Shown: positions 10,051 to 18,863 of the stretch, piece after piece
Layout: each line of letters opens with the position of its first letter
How positions within the stretch are numbered: position 1 is the first letter of the stretch
DNA from: Saprospiraceae bacterium
GTDB taxonomy: Bacteria > Bacteroidota > Bacteroidia > Chitinophagales > Saprospiraceae
Assembly: GCA_016714085.1 (NCBI GenBank)
Contig: JADJNW010000030.1
Span: 1-32,796 of the forward strand
DNA length: 32,796 nt
Direction of reading: 5' to 3'
Made by a program: the position numbers and the translations under genes
Notes under the pieces: model-generated
Told to the model about the DNA's origin: nothing
The model's input: only the letters and a program-made list of their open reading frames with translations
Database searches by the model: none

Positions 10051-10376
10051 CTTCAGGTATAGTTGGGGTAGCCCAAAGTATAGTTCCATTCTATTTCAGG
10101 TATAATTGTGGGGTACTTCCAGGTATAATTGAACTCTATTTCACCCCTCGAATTATATTTCAGATATAGTTGGGGTACCCCGAAGTATAGTTCAACTATG
10201 TCTCCTCCCCTAATTCTATTTCAAACATAGTTGGGGGTACTTCCAGGTATAGTTGAACTCTATTTCATACCCCCCTGAATTATATTTCAGATATAGTTGG
10301 GGGTACTTTCAGATACAATTGAACTCTATTTCACACACCCCTGAATTATGCCCCGGACATAGTTAAATTAGTATTG
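10051..10376. repeat. 22-bp tandem array with 66-bp three-part higher-order unit
   Basis: About 15 monomers, mostly 21-22 bp, lie head to tail. Three types alternate: A (TTTCAGATATAGTTGGGGGT + AC), B (TTCCAGGTATAGTTGAACTC + TA) and C (TTTCA, a C-rich stretch, TGAATTATA). Clean A-B-C trimers of 66 bp run from 10219 to 10284 and from 10285 to 10350; earlier trimers are shorter and more diverged. The core YATAGTTG starts at 10054, 10075, 10097, 10120, 10161, 10182, 10222, 10244, 10288, 10310 and 10354, so gaps are near 21-22 or 40-44 bp. The array lies between the WYL gene (stop at 10428) and cas6. There are no unique spacers, so it is not a CRISPR. An operator array or a transcribed hairpin series are both possible. 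Confidence 0.9.
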
Positions 10377-10427
10377 ACGGGGGGGTAAACTCTGTTTTGA
10401 CGGGTTTTCGATTTCAGTTGATGCTAT

Positions 10428-11350
10428 TTAAAAGTTCATCTTTTGCTTTTCCTCCCGCAGGTGCACCAGTAAGCTATCGGGGTGCAGCACTTCTATTACT
10501 TGATGGTAAAAGCCTAAAATAAAATTGGTCAGCCCCAGAAAGCGATGGTTCACCATGCACTGAAAATCATAAACTCCTTCCTCGGCAGCTTCCTGAATAT
10601 GGGATTGAGTAAGCGGAAAGCGTTCAATGAGTTCGTTGCGAGCCCCCCACCCTCATGCGCAGGTGTACCATCACTTGGTTGCTATCGACAATGCGGAAAG
10701 GGTCGGTGAGCATAATATTGTGGTAGCCCATATATTCCCAAGGTTGATCTGTAAGTTCTACTCTTATGATGCGAAATGCGGTAATGACGTAGCTCATGTT
10801 TTTCTACGTCGAAGGCTTGCAGGTGTCATCCGGCGGACTGGGGTGAAACCCTTCCACAAGGCGGTCGCTGACGATATTACTATTGGAAGAACTATAATCG
10901 CGCAGGACTACCCGTCGTTTTTCATTTTTGCCTGTAGGAGCAAATCTACTTTAGTGAGGTGGGGGCTTGCGCAGGTAGGCGTGCCCCAGGCGATGATAAT
11001 CGTACAAAGAAGCAAGCTTCTTTTTGAGGCGTTGTCCGCGCTCGTGGGTGCTCGCTACCTGATCGATGGCGCGGTATAACACGGCTGGTCTTCTTCGGAG
11101 AAATGCAATAGGTCTTTCAGTTGTTTTGTACGCTTTGTTTTCGGCTAAAAGCATAGCGGTTTTATCATCGCGTTGTACCAAGAAAGCCGGCCGTAGCCAA
11201 TGCCTGGAAATCATTGCCGATGGTTTTCGGTGTGACATTGTGTCGCTCTGCGAGCTTGCGCTTGGTGTAATGATTGGGCTGATCCAGTAATGCGTTTAAT
11301 ACTTTCAGAATACGCACTTTATGCCCGAATTCTTTTTCTGTCCTTTTCAT
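10428..11350 (-). CDS. WYL-domain transcriptional regulator (frameshifted)
   Basis: The start MKRTEKEFGHKVRILKVLNA at 11350 opens a winged HTH (ERHNVTPKTIGNDFQALATA, residues about 35-55). The middle part (VQRDDKTAMLLAENKAYK, VLYRAIDQVASTHERGQR) leads to the WYL domain: VVLRDYSSSNSNIVSDRLVE, then VEKHELRHYRISR. It ends with a WCX-like C-terminal part (HIQEAAEEGVYDFQCMVNHR). Joined length is about 307 residues, normal for HTH-WYL proteins. Several one-base shifts break it (near 11200, 11110, 10930 and 10790). WYL domains are known to sense ligands and to occur as CRISPR-Cas regulators. This one is directly upstream of cas6, on the same strand, with a repeat array between. Confidence 0.85.
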
Positions 11351-12251
11351 TGGCGATATTGGAATTGAATGTAAATAGATGATATAATAGATAGAAATGC
11401 TTTAGCCGGATTGAGCCGATAGGCATTCCTTTTATGAAATGGAAAGACCTTGAAGTATAATGGGTTGTTAGAATGTAACATTGCCCAAGTGGGCGATGCA
11501 ATGATTTGGAACATGACTACATTTTTATGATATTAATGCGAATCAAGAGTTAAGAAAAATCGTTTATTTTCAGCATATTTAGTTTAAGATTTACTAAATC
11601 TCAGGGATTTGGCAAATCTCTTCCCATTGATTATCAATATTTTTGAAATCCAAACCCTTAATTTGCATTATTAATATATACCAATAGCGATGCCGTTTTA
11701 TTTCTATTAGCAAAATAAAATGCAAGTATTATCTTATGATTTGTTAGTGGAATGTAGTGGCAGCCTCCGTTATATTAAGTTTCCCTGCGGTAGTAGTATT
11801 TTGTTTACTATTGATTGCTCAAATATAGTAATTATTATATTGAAATTTCAATTTTATAATAAAATTTCAGTAGCAAACATAGAGTCGTCCGAATTTTAAA
11901 AATGCCCCGTTACCGCGTGTCGCCTTAGCTTTAGCGGTGGTGCAGGGCAAAATATGGGTAGTAGGTATTTGCAATGAACCACGTCTTAGCGTGCCATCGG
12001 TACGCGTTATAAAGCATACCTTACGGCATGCAAATCGAGGCAAATGATCATTCCTACCCACCTTGCCTGCCGGCAGGCAGGTATTTCGTCCCGACAGGAC
12101 TAGCACAGCAAAAATTCGGGATGACTCATGTTTCATTTGTAAAAACAATTATAAGCCCGTAATTTGTGCCAGCAAAAAATGATCTTGAGTATAGCTTATC
12201 CGTGGTTTGTCAAGAAAGTCTGATTTTTTGAACTATTTTTTGGAAAATAGT
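11351..12251. other. Gene-free stretch of about 900 bp
   Basis: No convincing gene is present. The left two thirds (11351-11880) are AT-rich and featureless apart from an imperfect hairpin near 11480-11505 (TTGCCCAAGTGGGCGAT). The right third contains the GC-rich hairpin cluster listed separately. An open frame on the minus strand at 11867-12148 is judged spurious. Confidence 0.7.
11912..12100. repeat. Cluster of short hairpins in a GC-rich island
   Basis: Six inverted repeats follow each other: ACCGC...GCGGT (11912-11938), CACG-TCTTAG-CGTG (11980-11993), CGTGCC-ATC-GGTACG (11990-12004), GCATACC-TTAC-GGCATGC (12014-12031), CTTGCCTGCC-GGCAGGCAGG (12062-12081), and GTCC-CGACA-GGAC (12088-12100). 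The second and third share CGTG and so exclude each other. On the minus strand the fourth has a GTAA loop. It could be a structured RNA or a degenerate dispersed element; nothing decides between them here. Confidence 0.6.
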
Positions 12252-12281
12252 TTTGTTTGAATGTACAAAGCTTTATCTTTG
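12252..12281 (+). promoter_or_regulatory. Bacteroidota-type promoter for tRNA-Arg/rpmB
   Basis: TTTG (12252-12255) is followed after 18 bases by TATCTTTG (12274-12281), an exact match to TAnnTTTG. It lies 42 bp before the tRNA, so the start would be near 12285. It may also serve the ribosomal genes downstream. Confidence 0.65.
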
Positions 12282-12323
12282 CATCCGCAATTTGCCAAAG
12301 GGAGTTGCTATATATTGAAAAAT

Positions 12324-12397
12324 GGCTCTGTAGCTCAATTGGATAGAGCACCTGACTACGGATCAGGAGGTTTAAGGTTCGAATCCTTACAGAGTCA
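12324..12397 (+). tRNA. tRNA-Arg (anticodon ACG)
   Basis: The cloverleaf is complete: acceptor GGCTCTG pairs with CAGAGTC (one G-T pair), the D arm is AGCTCAATTGGATAGAGC, and the anticodon stem CCTGA/TCAGG encloses the loop CTACGGA with anticodon ACG. The T arm is AAGGTTCGAATCCTT. The discriminator base is A, and CCA is not encoded. ACG, read as ICG after deamination, decodes CGU/CGC/CGA Arg codons. Confidence 0.97.
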
Positions 12398-12476
12398 CTA
12401 TTTTCGTTTGAAAGTTTAAGGTTCATCGTTTGAAATTGTCGTTGGAAAATAACAATTTCAATTAATATCAAGAATC

Positions 12477-12734
12477 ATGTCGAGAGTTTGTCAATTGACG
12501 GGAAAGCGCCCAATTTCGGGTAATAAGGTTTCGCACTCGAATCGCAAAACAAGACGTCGCTTTTTGCCCAATTTGCATACAAAGCGTTTTTTTATTCCGG
12601 AAACGGGAGAATGGGTGACGCTGAAAGTGTCTTCCAATGCGCTTCGTACGATCAATAAATTGGGTATTTACACGTATATTCAAAAAGCGAAGTTGAAAGG
12701 TACTTATACCGGTGTCGAAATTAAGAACATTTAA
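12477..12734 (+). CDS. rpmB: 50S ribosomal protein L28
   Basis: The 85-residue protein starts MSRVCQLTGKRPISGNKVSH, the typical L28 opening, and has the conserved NRKTRRRFLPNL and LKVSSNALRTI segments. L28 sits near the exit-tRNA side of the large subunit. The frame is intact. It is followed 14 bp later by rpmG, the standard Bacteroidota order, and probably shares a transcript with the tRNA upstream and the two genes downstream. Confidence 0.97.
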   Translation: MSRVCQLTGKRPISGNKVSHSNRKTRRRFLPNLHTKRFFIPETGEWVTLKVSSNALRTINKLGIYTYIQKAKLKGTYTGVEIKNI

Positions 12735-12748
12735 TAATTCTTTGGAAA

Positions 12749-12937
12749 ATGGCTAAGAAGAGTAAAGGTAATCGCCTTCAGATTATTTTGGAATGCACAG
12801 AGCATAAGAATTCCGGGCTTCCAGGTACTTCGCGTTATATTACGCAGAAGAATCGCAAGAATACGCCGGATCGTCTGGAATTGAAAAAATTCAATCCGAT
12901 CTTGAAGCGTGTAACGATACACCGCGAAATCAAGTAA
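12749..12937 (+). CDS. rpmG: 50S ribosomal protein L33
   Basis: This is an intact 62-residue L33 (MAKKSKGNRLQIILECTEHK, then RYITQKNRKNTPDRLELKKF). It has a single Cys and lacks the CxxC pairs of the zinc-binding form, so it is the zinc-independent type. It lies between rpmB and the DUF4295 gene, as in most Bacteroidota. Confidence 0.97.
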   Translation: MAKKSKGNRLQIILECTEHKNSGLPGTSRYITQKNRKNTPDRLELKKFNPILKRVTIHREIK

Positions 12938-13004
12938 TGGAACTTTTGTATTCGTTGCGGTGTTTAGCATCTTGAATTCAGTAAACTGACAAAATAAAAT
13001 TATC

Positions 13005-13181
13005 ATGGCAAAGGTATCAAAGAACGCAAGGGTTGCTCAGCGTGCGCAGAATGCGGGCTCTGGCAAGGATCACGTGAAGGTGATTAAGCCGATCAAAGAT
13101 CCTAAAACTGGTAAGTACACCTATAAGGAAATGATGGTGCACAAAGACAAAGTAAAAGATTTTTTCGCTGACGCTAAATAA
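13005..13181 (+). CDS. DUF4295 family small basic protein
   Basis: The 58-residue Lys-rich protein (MAKVSKNARVAQRAQNAGSG ... MMVHKDKVKDFFADAK) matches the Bacteroidota-specific DUF4295 family, which regularly follows rpmG. The function is not established; composition and linkage suggest a ribosome-associated role. It lies 67 bp after rpmG and is followed by a good terminator, so it closes the ribosomal operon. Confidence 0.9.
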   Translation: MAKVSKNARVAQRAQNAGSGKDHVKVIKPIKDPKTGKYTYKEMMVHKDKVKDFFADAK

Positions 13182-13203
13182 TTCATTTTCAGAGCTTCAC
13201 ATC

Positions 13204-13244
13204 AAAGAGGCTTTTCTCAGCGCGTAGGAAAGCCTCTTTGTTTT
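13204..13244 (+). terminator. Rho-independent terminator after the rpmB-rpmG-DUF4295 operon
   Basis: AAAGAGGCTTT (13204-13214) pairs perfectly with AAAGCCTCTTT (13229-13239) around a 14-nt loop and is followed by GTTTT. It starts 22 bp after the DUF4295 stop. Confidence 0.85.
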
Positions 13245-13266
13245 ATGCGGATAACTGGTTTCTTGA

Positions 13267-13356
13267 GCAATTGATCATTGATAATGAACCATTGACCATT
13301 TTGCAAAATATTCAAGATCAGCAGCTTATTCCAAATAAAAAGTTATAGTTATTTTA
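13267..13356 (-). repeat. Dispersed intergenic repeat, copy 2
   Basis: 13267-13303 is the reverse complement of 9918-9954 with one mismatch over 37 bp. The looser flank 13304-13356 matches 9865-9917 with small gaps. It lies between the ribosomal terminator and ftsY. Confidence 0.7.
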
Positions 13357-13443
13357 GAACAAGCACTTATTACTGGATTCTCTGTGTTATTAACAAGTGA
13401 ATAGTAGCCAGAAACCAGCATCCAGTAACTAAAAACAAGATAT

Positions 13444-14399
13444 ATGAGCTTTTTCTCCAAATTTTTCAATCAGGAAAAAAAAGAAGACCTCGATAAAGGT
13501 TTGGAAAAAACCAAAAGTAGTTTTTTTGGTAAATTGTCGAAAGCGATTGCCGGTAAAGCCACTGTTGATGAAGAAGTGCTCGATGAACTGGAAGCTATTC
13601 TCATTTCTTCTGATGTAGGTTTGAATACGACCATCAAAATTATTGAGCGTATCGAAGCGCGCGTTGCCAAAGATAAATACCTCGGTACCAGTGAATTGAA
13701 CGAAATTCTGCGCGATGAAATCGTACAGCTTTTAGCCGAAAATAATACCCAGGATATTGAAGATTATGCTCCTCCCGCCAATAGCAAACCCGCCATTATC
13801 ATGGTGGTAGGCGTCAATGGTGTAGGCAAAACGACGACAATTGGCAAGTTGGCTCACCAATTCAAAAGCAAAGGCAAAAAGTACTCCTCGGCGCAGGTGA
13901 TACCTTCCGCGCAGCGGCGGTGGATCAGCTCAAAATCTGGTCGGAACGTGTAGGTTGTGATTTTTTTAGCAAAGGTATGAATGCTGATCCGGCAGCAGTT
14001 GCTTACGAAACGACCAATAAAGCCGTGACCGAAGGTTACGATGTTGCTATTATTGATACCGCAGGCCGCCTGCATACGAAGATCAATTTGATGAACGAGC
14101 TGACTAAAATTCGTCGCTCCATCAGCAAACGCCTGGAAGGCGCGCCCCATGAGGTAATCCTTGTTTTGGATGCTACTACCGGCCAGAATGCGATTGAACA
14201 AGCGAAGCATTTTACCGAAGCAACCGAGGTTTCCGCATTAGCGCTTACCAAACTCGACGGCACCGCCAAAGGCGGCGTGGCTATTGGCATTTCCGACCAA
14301 TTCAAAGTCCCGATCAAATATATCGGTGTGGGCGAAGGGATTGAGCAATTGCAGGTATTTAATAAAAGGGCATTTGTGGATTCTTTATTCGAAAAGTAG
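13444..14399 (+). CDS. ftsY: Signal recognition particle receptor FtsY (one frameshift)
   Basis: FtsY docks SRP-ribosome complexes at the membrane and is essential. The protein has a short N-terminal region, an NG-domain N part (residues about 40-100) and the GTPase. G1 is GVNGVGKTTTIGKLA; DTFRAAAVDQ lies just after the frame change near 13885; G3 is DTAGRLHT and G4 TKLDGTAKGG. About 318 residues is normal for the short Bacteroidota form, which lacks the long acidic A domain. A disrupted essential gene is the best single argument that frameshifts in this window are sequencing errors. Confidence 0.95.
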
Positions 14400-14420
14400 C
14401 TCCGATTGACAATCGGAGCT
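14398..14420 (+). terminator. Perfect inverted repeat at the end of ftsY
   Basis: AGCTCCGATTG and CAATCGGAGCT form an 11-bp perfect inverted repeat with a one-base centre, overlapping the TAG stop of ftsY (14397-14399). A T-run (TTTTT) follows only about 11 bases later, so it is not a textbook intrinsic terminator, but a terminator or 3'-end stabiliser is likely. Confidence 0.6.
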
Positions 14421-14503
14421 GACTGTTACTTTTTCAGGCTTTTATCGTTTCAATTAAATAAAAAGCCTTAGATTGTAATATTAATCAATAATAATTCCAC
14501 ATT

Positions 14504-15397
14504 ATGAAAAAGATAGCTCTACGTATTAGCCTGGTTTTCTTTCAATTGACAATTGCGATAAGTTTTAATATTGCACAAAATTATACTTCTACAAGCCAGG
14601 AAGAGACTGGCGTTGCGATGTATTATGCCGATTATTTACATGGGCAATCTACAGCCCTAGGTGAAATTTATAATAAATACGAACTCACTTGTGCACATAA
14701 ATATCATCCAAAAGGCACTTTATTAAAAGTAACTCGTCTGGATAATAATAGAACGGTGACCGTCCGAGTAAATGATCGGGGTACTTTTGATGGTAATGTA
14801 ATTATTGACCTTTCCTGGGCAGCAGCGATGGATTTGGATTTGATTAAATTAGGTAAAGCTTGGGTAAAAGTAGAAGTGGCAGGCTATTCTAATCTGAATC
14901 CCGCAAAGACGGCAAGCGAGCAAAGTACACAATCCAGTTTGAGTAATTATGATGCACCCCAGAATAATTCCCAATTAACTGTGAAGGGTTTATATAATGA
15001 TTATTATAAAAACAGCAATAACACTATTAATACGAGCAATACAAGTAATAAACCTACCTGGGATAATGTAACCGTAAAAGATCCTTACGCGACTAACACA
15101 CCTCCTTCCTACGATACACAAACTCGCAGTACAAACGCCACTACTGCGCTCAGTAGCGGTTACGGTATTCAAATTGGCTCTTACACCGTATATGATAATG
15201 CCGAACGTTTGGTAGAAAATATGCGCAATGCTGGCGTAAATAATACTTATGTAAAAGAAAGCTACGGCTCCAACGGTACGCTCTTGTATCGCGTGGTGAT
15301 TGGGTCTTTCAGTAGCCGTGCCGATGCGACGAGTTATTTACAACGCTTGCGTACTTCTTATGTAGCGGATGGGATTGTGGTGACGCTGGGGAAATAG
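14504..15397 (+). CDS. RlpA-like double-psi beta-barrel protein with SPOR domain
   Basis: The intact 297-residue protein has a signal peptide (MKKIALRISLVFFQLTIAIS, cleaved near residue 25). A double-psi beta-barrel follows at about residues 36-128 (GVAMYYADYLHGQSTALGE, VRVNDRGTF, DLSWAAAMDLDL). An Asn/Ser/Thr-rich linker leads to a C-terminal SPOR domain (YGIQIGSYTVYDNAERLVEN ... YRVVIGSFSSRADATSYL). SPOR domains bind denuded septal peptidoglycan, and RlpA proteins of some bacteria are lytic transglycosylases, so a role in cell separation or the wall is likely. It converges on pyc with 6 bp between the stops. Confidence 0.88.
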   Translation: MKKIALRISLVFFQLTIAISFNIAQNYTSTSQEETGVAMYYADYLHGQSTALGEIYNKYELTCAHKYHPKGTLLKVTRLDNNRTVTVRVNDRGTFDGNVIIDLSWAAAMDLDLIKLGKAWVKVEVAGYSNLNPAKTASEQSTQSSLSNYDAPQNNSQLTVKGLYNDYYKNSNNTINTSNTSNKPTWDNVTVKDPYATNTPPSYDTQTRSTNATTALSSGYGIQIGSYTVYDNAERLVENMRNAGVNNTYVKESYGSNGTLLYRVVIGSFSSRADATSYLQRLRTSYVADGIVVTLGK

Positions 15398-15410
15398 GAA
15401 TTTTTATTCC
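15397..15410. terminator. Small shared hairpin between convergent rlpA-like gene and pyc
   Basis: GGAAT-TTTT-ATTCC spans the ends of both convergent genes. The 5-bp stem is weak, and I list it only because it sits exactly at the meeting point of two transcripts. Confidence 0.3.
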
Positions 15411-18400
15411 AACTCCACTACCAAATCGCCTTGTTCTACAAGCGTTTTCTCTTTCAAATGAATTTTTTTCACCGTACCAGCTTGCGGCGAAGTAATGGTG
15501 CTTTCCATTTTCATCGCTTCAATGATAAATAAAGGGGGCATTTTCTTCTAATGAATCACCTTCTTTCACCAAAATCCGAGATAAATTCCCTTGCAAAGGT
15601 GCTCCTATTTCATTCGAGCGTTCTGCTTTTTGATGAATAACCGCTTCAATTTTGAGTTTCCGATCGCGCACAGGCACGGAACGCATCTGACCATTCAGTT
15701 CAAAAAATACGAGGCGCATTCCCAATTCATCGGGTTCAGTTTTATTCAAATATTTGATAATCACCGTTTTACCCTGTCCAATTGTCACTAATATTTCTTC
15801 ATTATAATCCAATCCATAGAAAAATGCGCGTGTCGGCAGGTTCCGAACTTCACCATAAGTATCAAAATGCTTATGAAAATCTTCATACACTTTCCGGATA
15901 TAATTTGTATGACAAGAAGTCATTGATATTCAAATCCTTACCGAATTTATCTTTAAAACTTCCATTTCTTTCTCAAAATCAATCGGCGTCAAATGCGCCT
16001 CCGGTCGTTCGGTATAAGGTTTTTCATCTTTCAATACAATCTTCTGAATATCAAGTGGAAAGCCGCCTTCGATTTGTCCCAAATCACCGCGCATCAAAGA
16101 TTTTACACTATCAGGAAAAGCCAAGGATTGACCTCGTTTCAAAATATCTTCTTTCGTCAAACCATTGGCTGTCATAAACATCGCCAGATCGCCCACGACC
16201 TTTGAGGAAGGGGTTACTTTTACAATATCACCAAAAAGCTCGTTGGCGGCTTTATAATTCTTTTTGATCAGTTCAAATTGATCTTCCAAGCCCAAGCCAC
16301 GCGCCTGCGGACGGAGATTAGAATATTGCCCGCCGGGAATTTCATGCTCATAAACATCAGCCGTGCCTGCTCGCAATTCGCTTTCAAAAGGATAGTAATA
16401 GCGCCGCACGGCTTCCCAATAAGCAGAAAAAGCATTCAAGGATTCCAGATTTACTGGGTGCTCACGCTCCTGCCCTTTCATCATCGCCACGATGGAGTTG
16501 AAATTGGGCTGCGAAGTCAAGCCCGACATCGAAGCAATCGCCACATCTATCACGTCCACTCCAGCTTCAATCGCTTTCAGATAAGTCGCTGGCTGAATAG
16601 AAGAAGTATCGTGCGTATGCAAATGAATCGGCGCGCTGATTACTTTTCTAAGCTCGGTAATCAATAAATCCGCGGCATACGGCTTTAATAAACCTGCCAT
16701 ATCTTTAATAGCAATAATATGTGCGCCTTCATCCTCGAGCCTGCGGGCAAGATCAAGATAATATTGCAAATTGAATTTGGGGCGATTTGGGTCGCTAATG
16801 TCACCAGTATAGCAAATACAGGCTTCCGCAATCGCGTCGGTCTCTTTGATGACCGTGCGAATGCTGGTTTTTCATTGCTTCGATCCAGTTCAAGGAATCG
16901 AAAATTCGGAATAAATCAATCCCTGTTGTTGCAGCTTGTATGCAATAAATTTCTCAATCAAATTATCGGGATAGGCGGTATAACCTACTGCATTGAGCCT
17001 CTTAGCAGCATTTGAAATAAAATATTCGGAATGGCTTTTCGCAAATCTTCCAAGCGCCGCCAAGGATCTTCTTTTAAAAAGCGCAATGTCACGTCAAAAG
17101 TAGCGCCGCCCCACATTTCCATAGAAAATACATCGCTGGCGTGGTTTTTGGCAAAGCTTTCGGCAACAGTAAGCATATCATAAGTACGCACGCGTAGCCA
17201 ACAAGGATTGATGTGCATCGCGGAAGGTCGTATCGGTGTATTGAATCGTTTTTTCCTGGCGCAGCCATTTTACAAAACCCTCACGTCCAATACTTTGCAA
17301 TTTATTTTTCGTCCCTTTCGGGTAATCGGCATAAGCATCAAAATCAGGAACAATAGGTTTAAAAAACAACCCGATCATCGGTGAAAGCCACGTCCGCATT
17401 ACCGTTGACGATCACCTCAGCGAGATAACGCAAGGTTTTAGTGCCTCTGTCCTGCCAATCAGGCGGCGTAAGCAATTGCGGATTTTCTTTTATAAAATTG
17501 ACCGTCGCTTTGCCTTTGTAAAAAGTCTCATTATTCAACAAATTCAACAAAAAGCCAATATTCGTCTTGACCCCACGGATTCGAAATTCGCGTAAAGCGC
17601 GGTGCAATCGCTGCGAAGCACCTTCCAAAGTTCGTCCCCAGGCAGTCACTTTCACCAGCATACTATCGAAAAGGGCGAAATCTTTGCGCCTGGAAATGCG
17701 CTACCCGCGCGTCGAGGTCGAATGCCCATGCCGCTTGCGCTGCGGTAAGCAATCAGCATTCCATAATCCGGCTTGAAATCATTGAACGGATCTTCTGTCG
17801 TGATACGACATTGAATGGCGTAGCCGTGTATTTCTACATCTTCCTGGCTTCGAATGAAGATAGTTGGGTGTTCTAAAGGATAACCCATGGCGATCAAAAT
17901 CTGCGAACGCACCAAATCAATGCCCGTAACTTCCTCTGTAACAGTGTGTTCTACCTGAATTCGAGGATTTACTTCAATAAAATAGATATTTTCATCCGCA
18001 TCCACCAGAAACTCCACCGTACCGGCGTGACTATATTCGACTGCTCTGGCGAGTCGCAAAGCATATTTGTACAATTTATCCTTCGTTCCCTGGCTCAAGG
18101 TCACTGCTGGCGCGATCTCTACCACTTTTTGAAAACGGCGTTGCACTGAACAATCCCGCTCATACAAATGCACAATATTGCCATGCTTGTCTCCGAGGAT
18201 TTGCACCTCTATATGCTTGGGATTTTCAATAAATTTCTCCAGGAAAACTGTATCATCTCCAAAAGCGGTCTTAGCCTCGCCTTTTGCTTCCAAATATTCT
18301 GTGATCAATTGCTTTTCGTCACGCACCACGCGCATACCGCGACCACCGCCACCCGCTGCCGACTTTATCGCCCAAGCGTTCCATCGTTTCTGGCGTCGGG

Positions 18401-18732
18401 CCAATAAAAATAATGCCCTCTTCGCGGCAGCGCCGAGCGAAATGTACATTCTCACTCAGGAAACCGTAGCCTGGATGGATAGCTTCCACCCCATTTTGCT
18501 TGGCTACGCGCAAGATTTCTTCAATATCCAGATATGGTTTGAGTGGATCGTCGTCTTTACCAATTTGGTAAGCCTCATCTGCTTTATAACGGTGCAAAGA
18601 ATAACGATCTTCATACGTAAAAATAGCGACGGTGCGCAAGCGAAGTTCTGAAGCAGCGCGTAAAACACGTATTGCAATTTCGCCGCGATTGGCAACCATG
18701 ATTTTTTTGAAGCGATGGACGGAAGCGGTCAT
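15404..18732 (-). CDS. pyc: Pyruvate carboxylase (frameshifted, internal deletion)
   Basis: The enzyme carboxylates pyruvate to oxaloacetate with ATP and biotin. Biotin carboxylase comes first (IMVANRGEIAIRVLRA, HPGYGFLSEN, SAAGGGGRGMRVVRD, FIEVNPRIQVEHTVTEE). Then the carboxyltransferase follows (YTDTTFRDAHQSLLATR, MEMWGGATFDVTLRFL, HLHTHDTSSIQPATYLKA). The biotinyl domain ends it with the biotin-Lys motif EAMKMEST near 15500. At least six one-base shifts occur. Near 18365 GDKV runs straight into the Gly-rich loop, omitting about 44 residues normally between them. Adding these gives about 1153 residues, the family's usual length. The present span encodes about 1109. Confidence 0.93.
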
Positions 18733-18744
18733 AACTTTTGAGAT

Positions 18745-18766
18745 GTCAGATGCCAGAAGTCAGATG
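18745..18766. repeat. Two GTCAGATG direct repeats upstream of pyc
   Basis: GTCAGATG occurs at 18745-18752 and 18759-18766, 14 bp apart, followed by a related ACAGAC. They lie just before the pyc start and may be a regulatory site or a remnant of a simple repeat. Confidence 0.3.
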
Positions 18767-18863
18767 ACAGACTCCTAAGCTATTAAGAATTAATTCTATA
18801 ACGGGTTCAATTTGGCAGGATTGCAAAGCTAATCAGTTTCGTTGTAAAAAAAAGCGCTGCCTT

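Larger units (their letters stand above)
9810..10427. other. Intergenic region between the WYL gene and cas6
   Basis: No gene is seen in these 618 bp. They hold the dispersed repeat at 9865-9954 and the 22-bp array at 10051-10376. The region 9955-10050 is C-rich then A-rich and shows no good TAnnTTTG match for a leftward cas promoter. Near its right end TTGACGGG occurs twice (10374 and 10398 areas) around a G-run. Confidence 0.7.

Noticed and set aside
10051..10376. A second CRISPR array
   Set aside because: Monomers of 21-22 bp follow each other without unique spacers, and the three monomer types are related to one another.
11867..12148. A 93-residue protein on the minus strand
   Set aside because: It runs straight through the palindromic hairpin cluster and shows no domain, so it is most likely a by-product of the repeat.
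13444..14399. ftsY as a pseudogene
   Set aside because: The gene is essential, all GTPase motifs are intact and a single indel explains the break.
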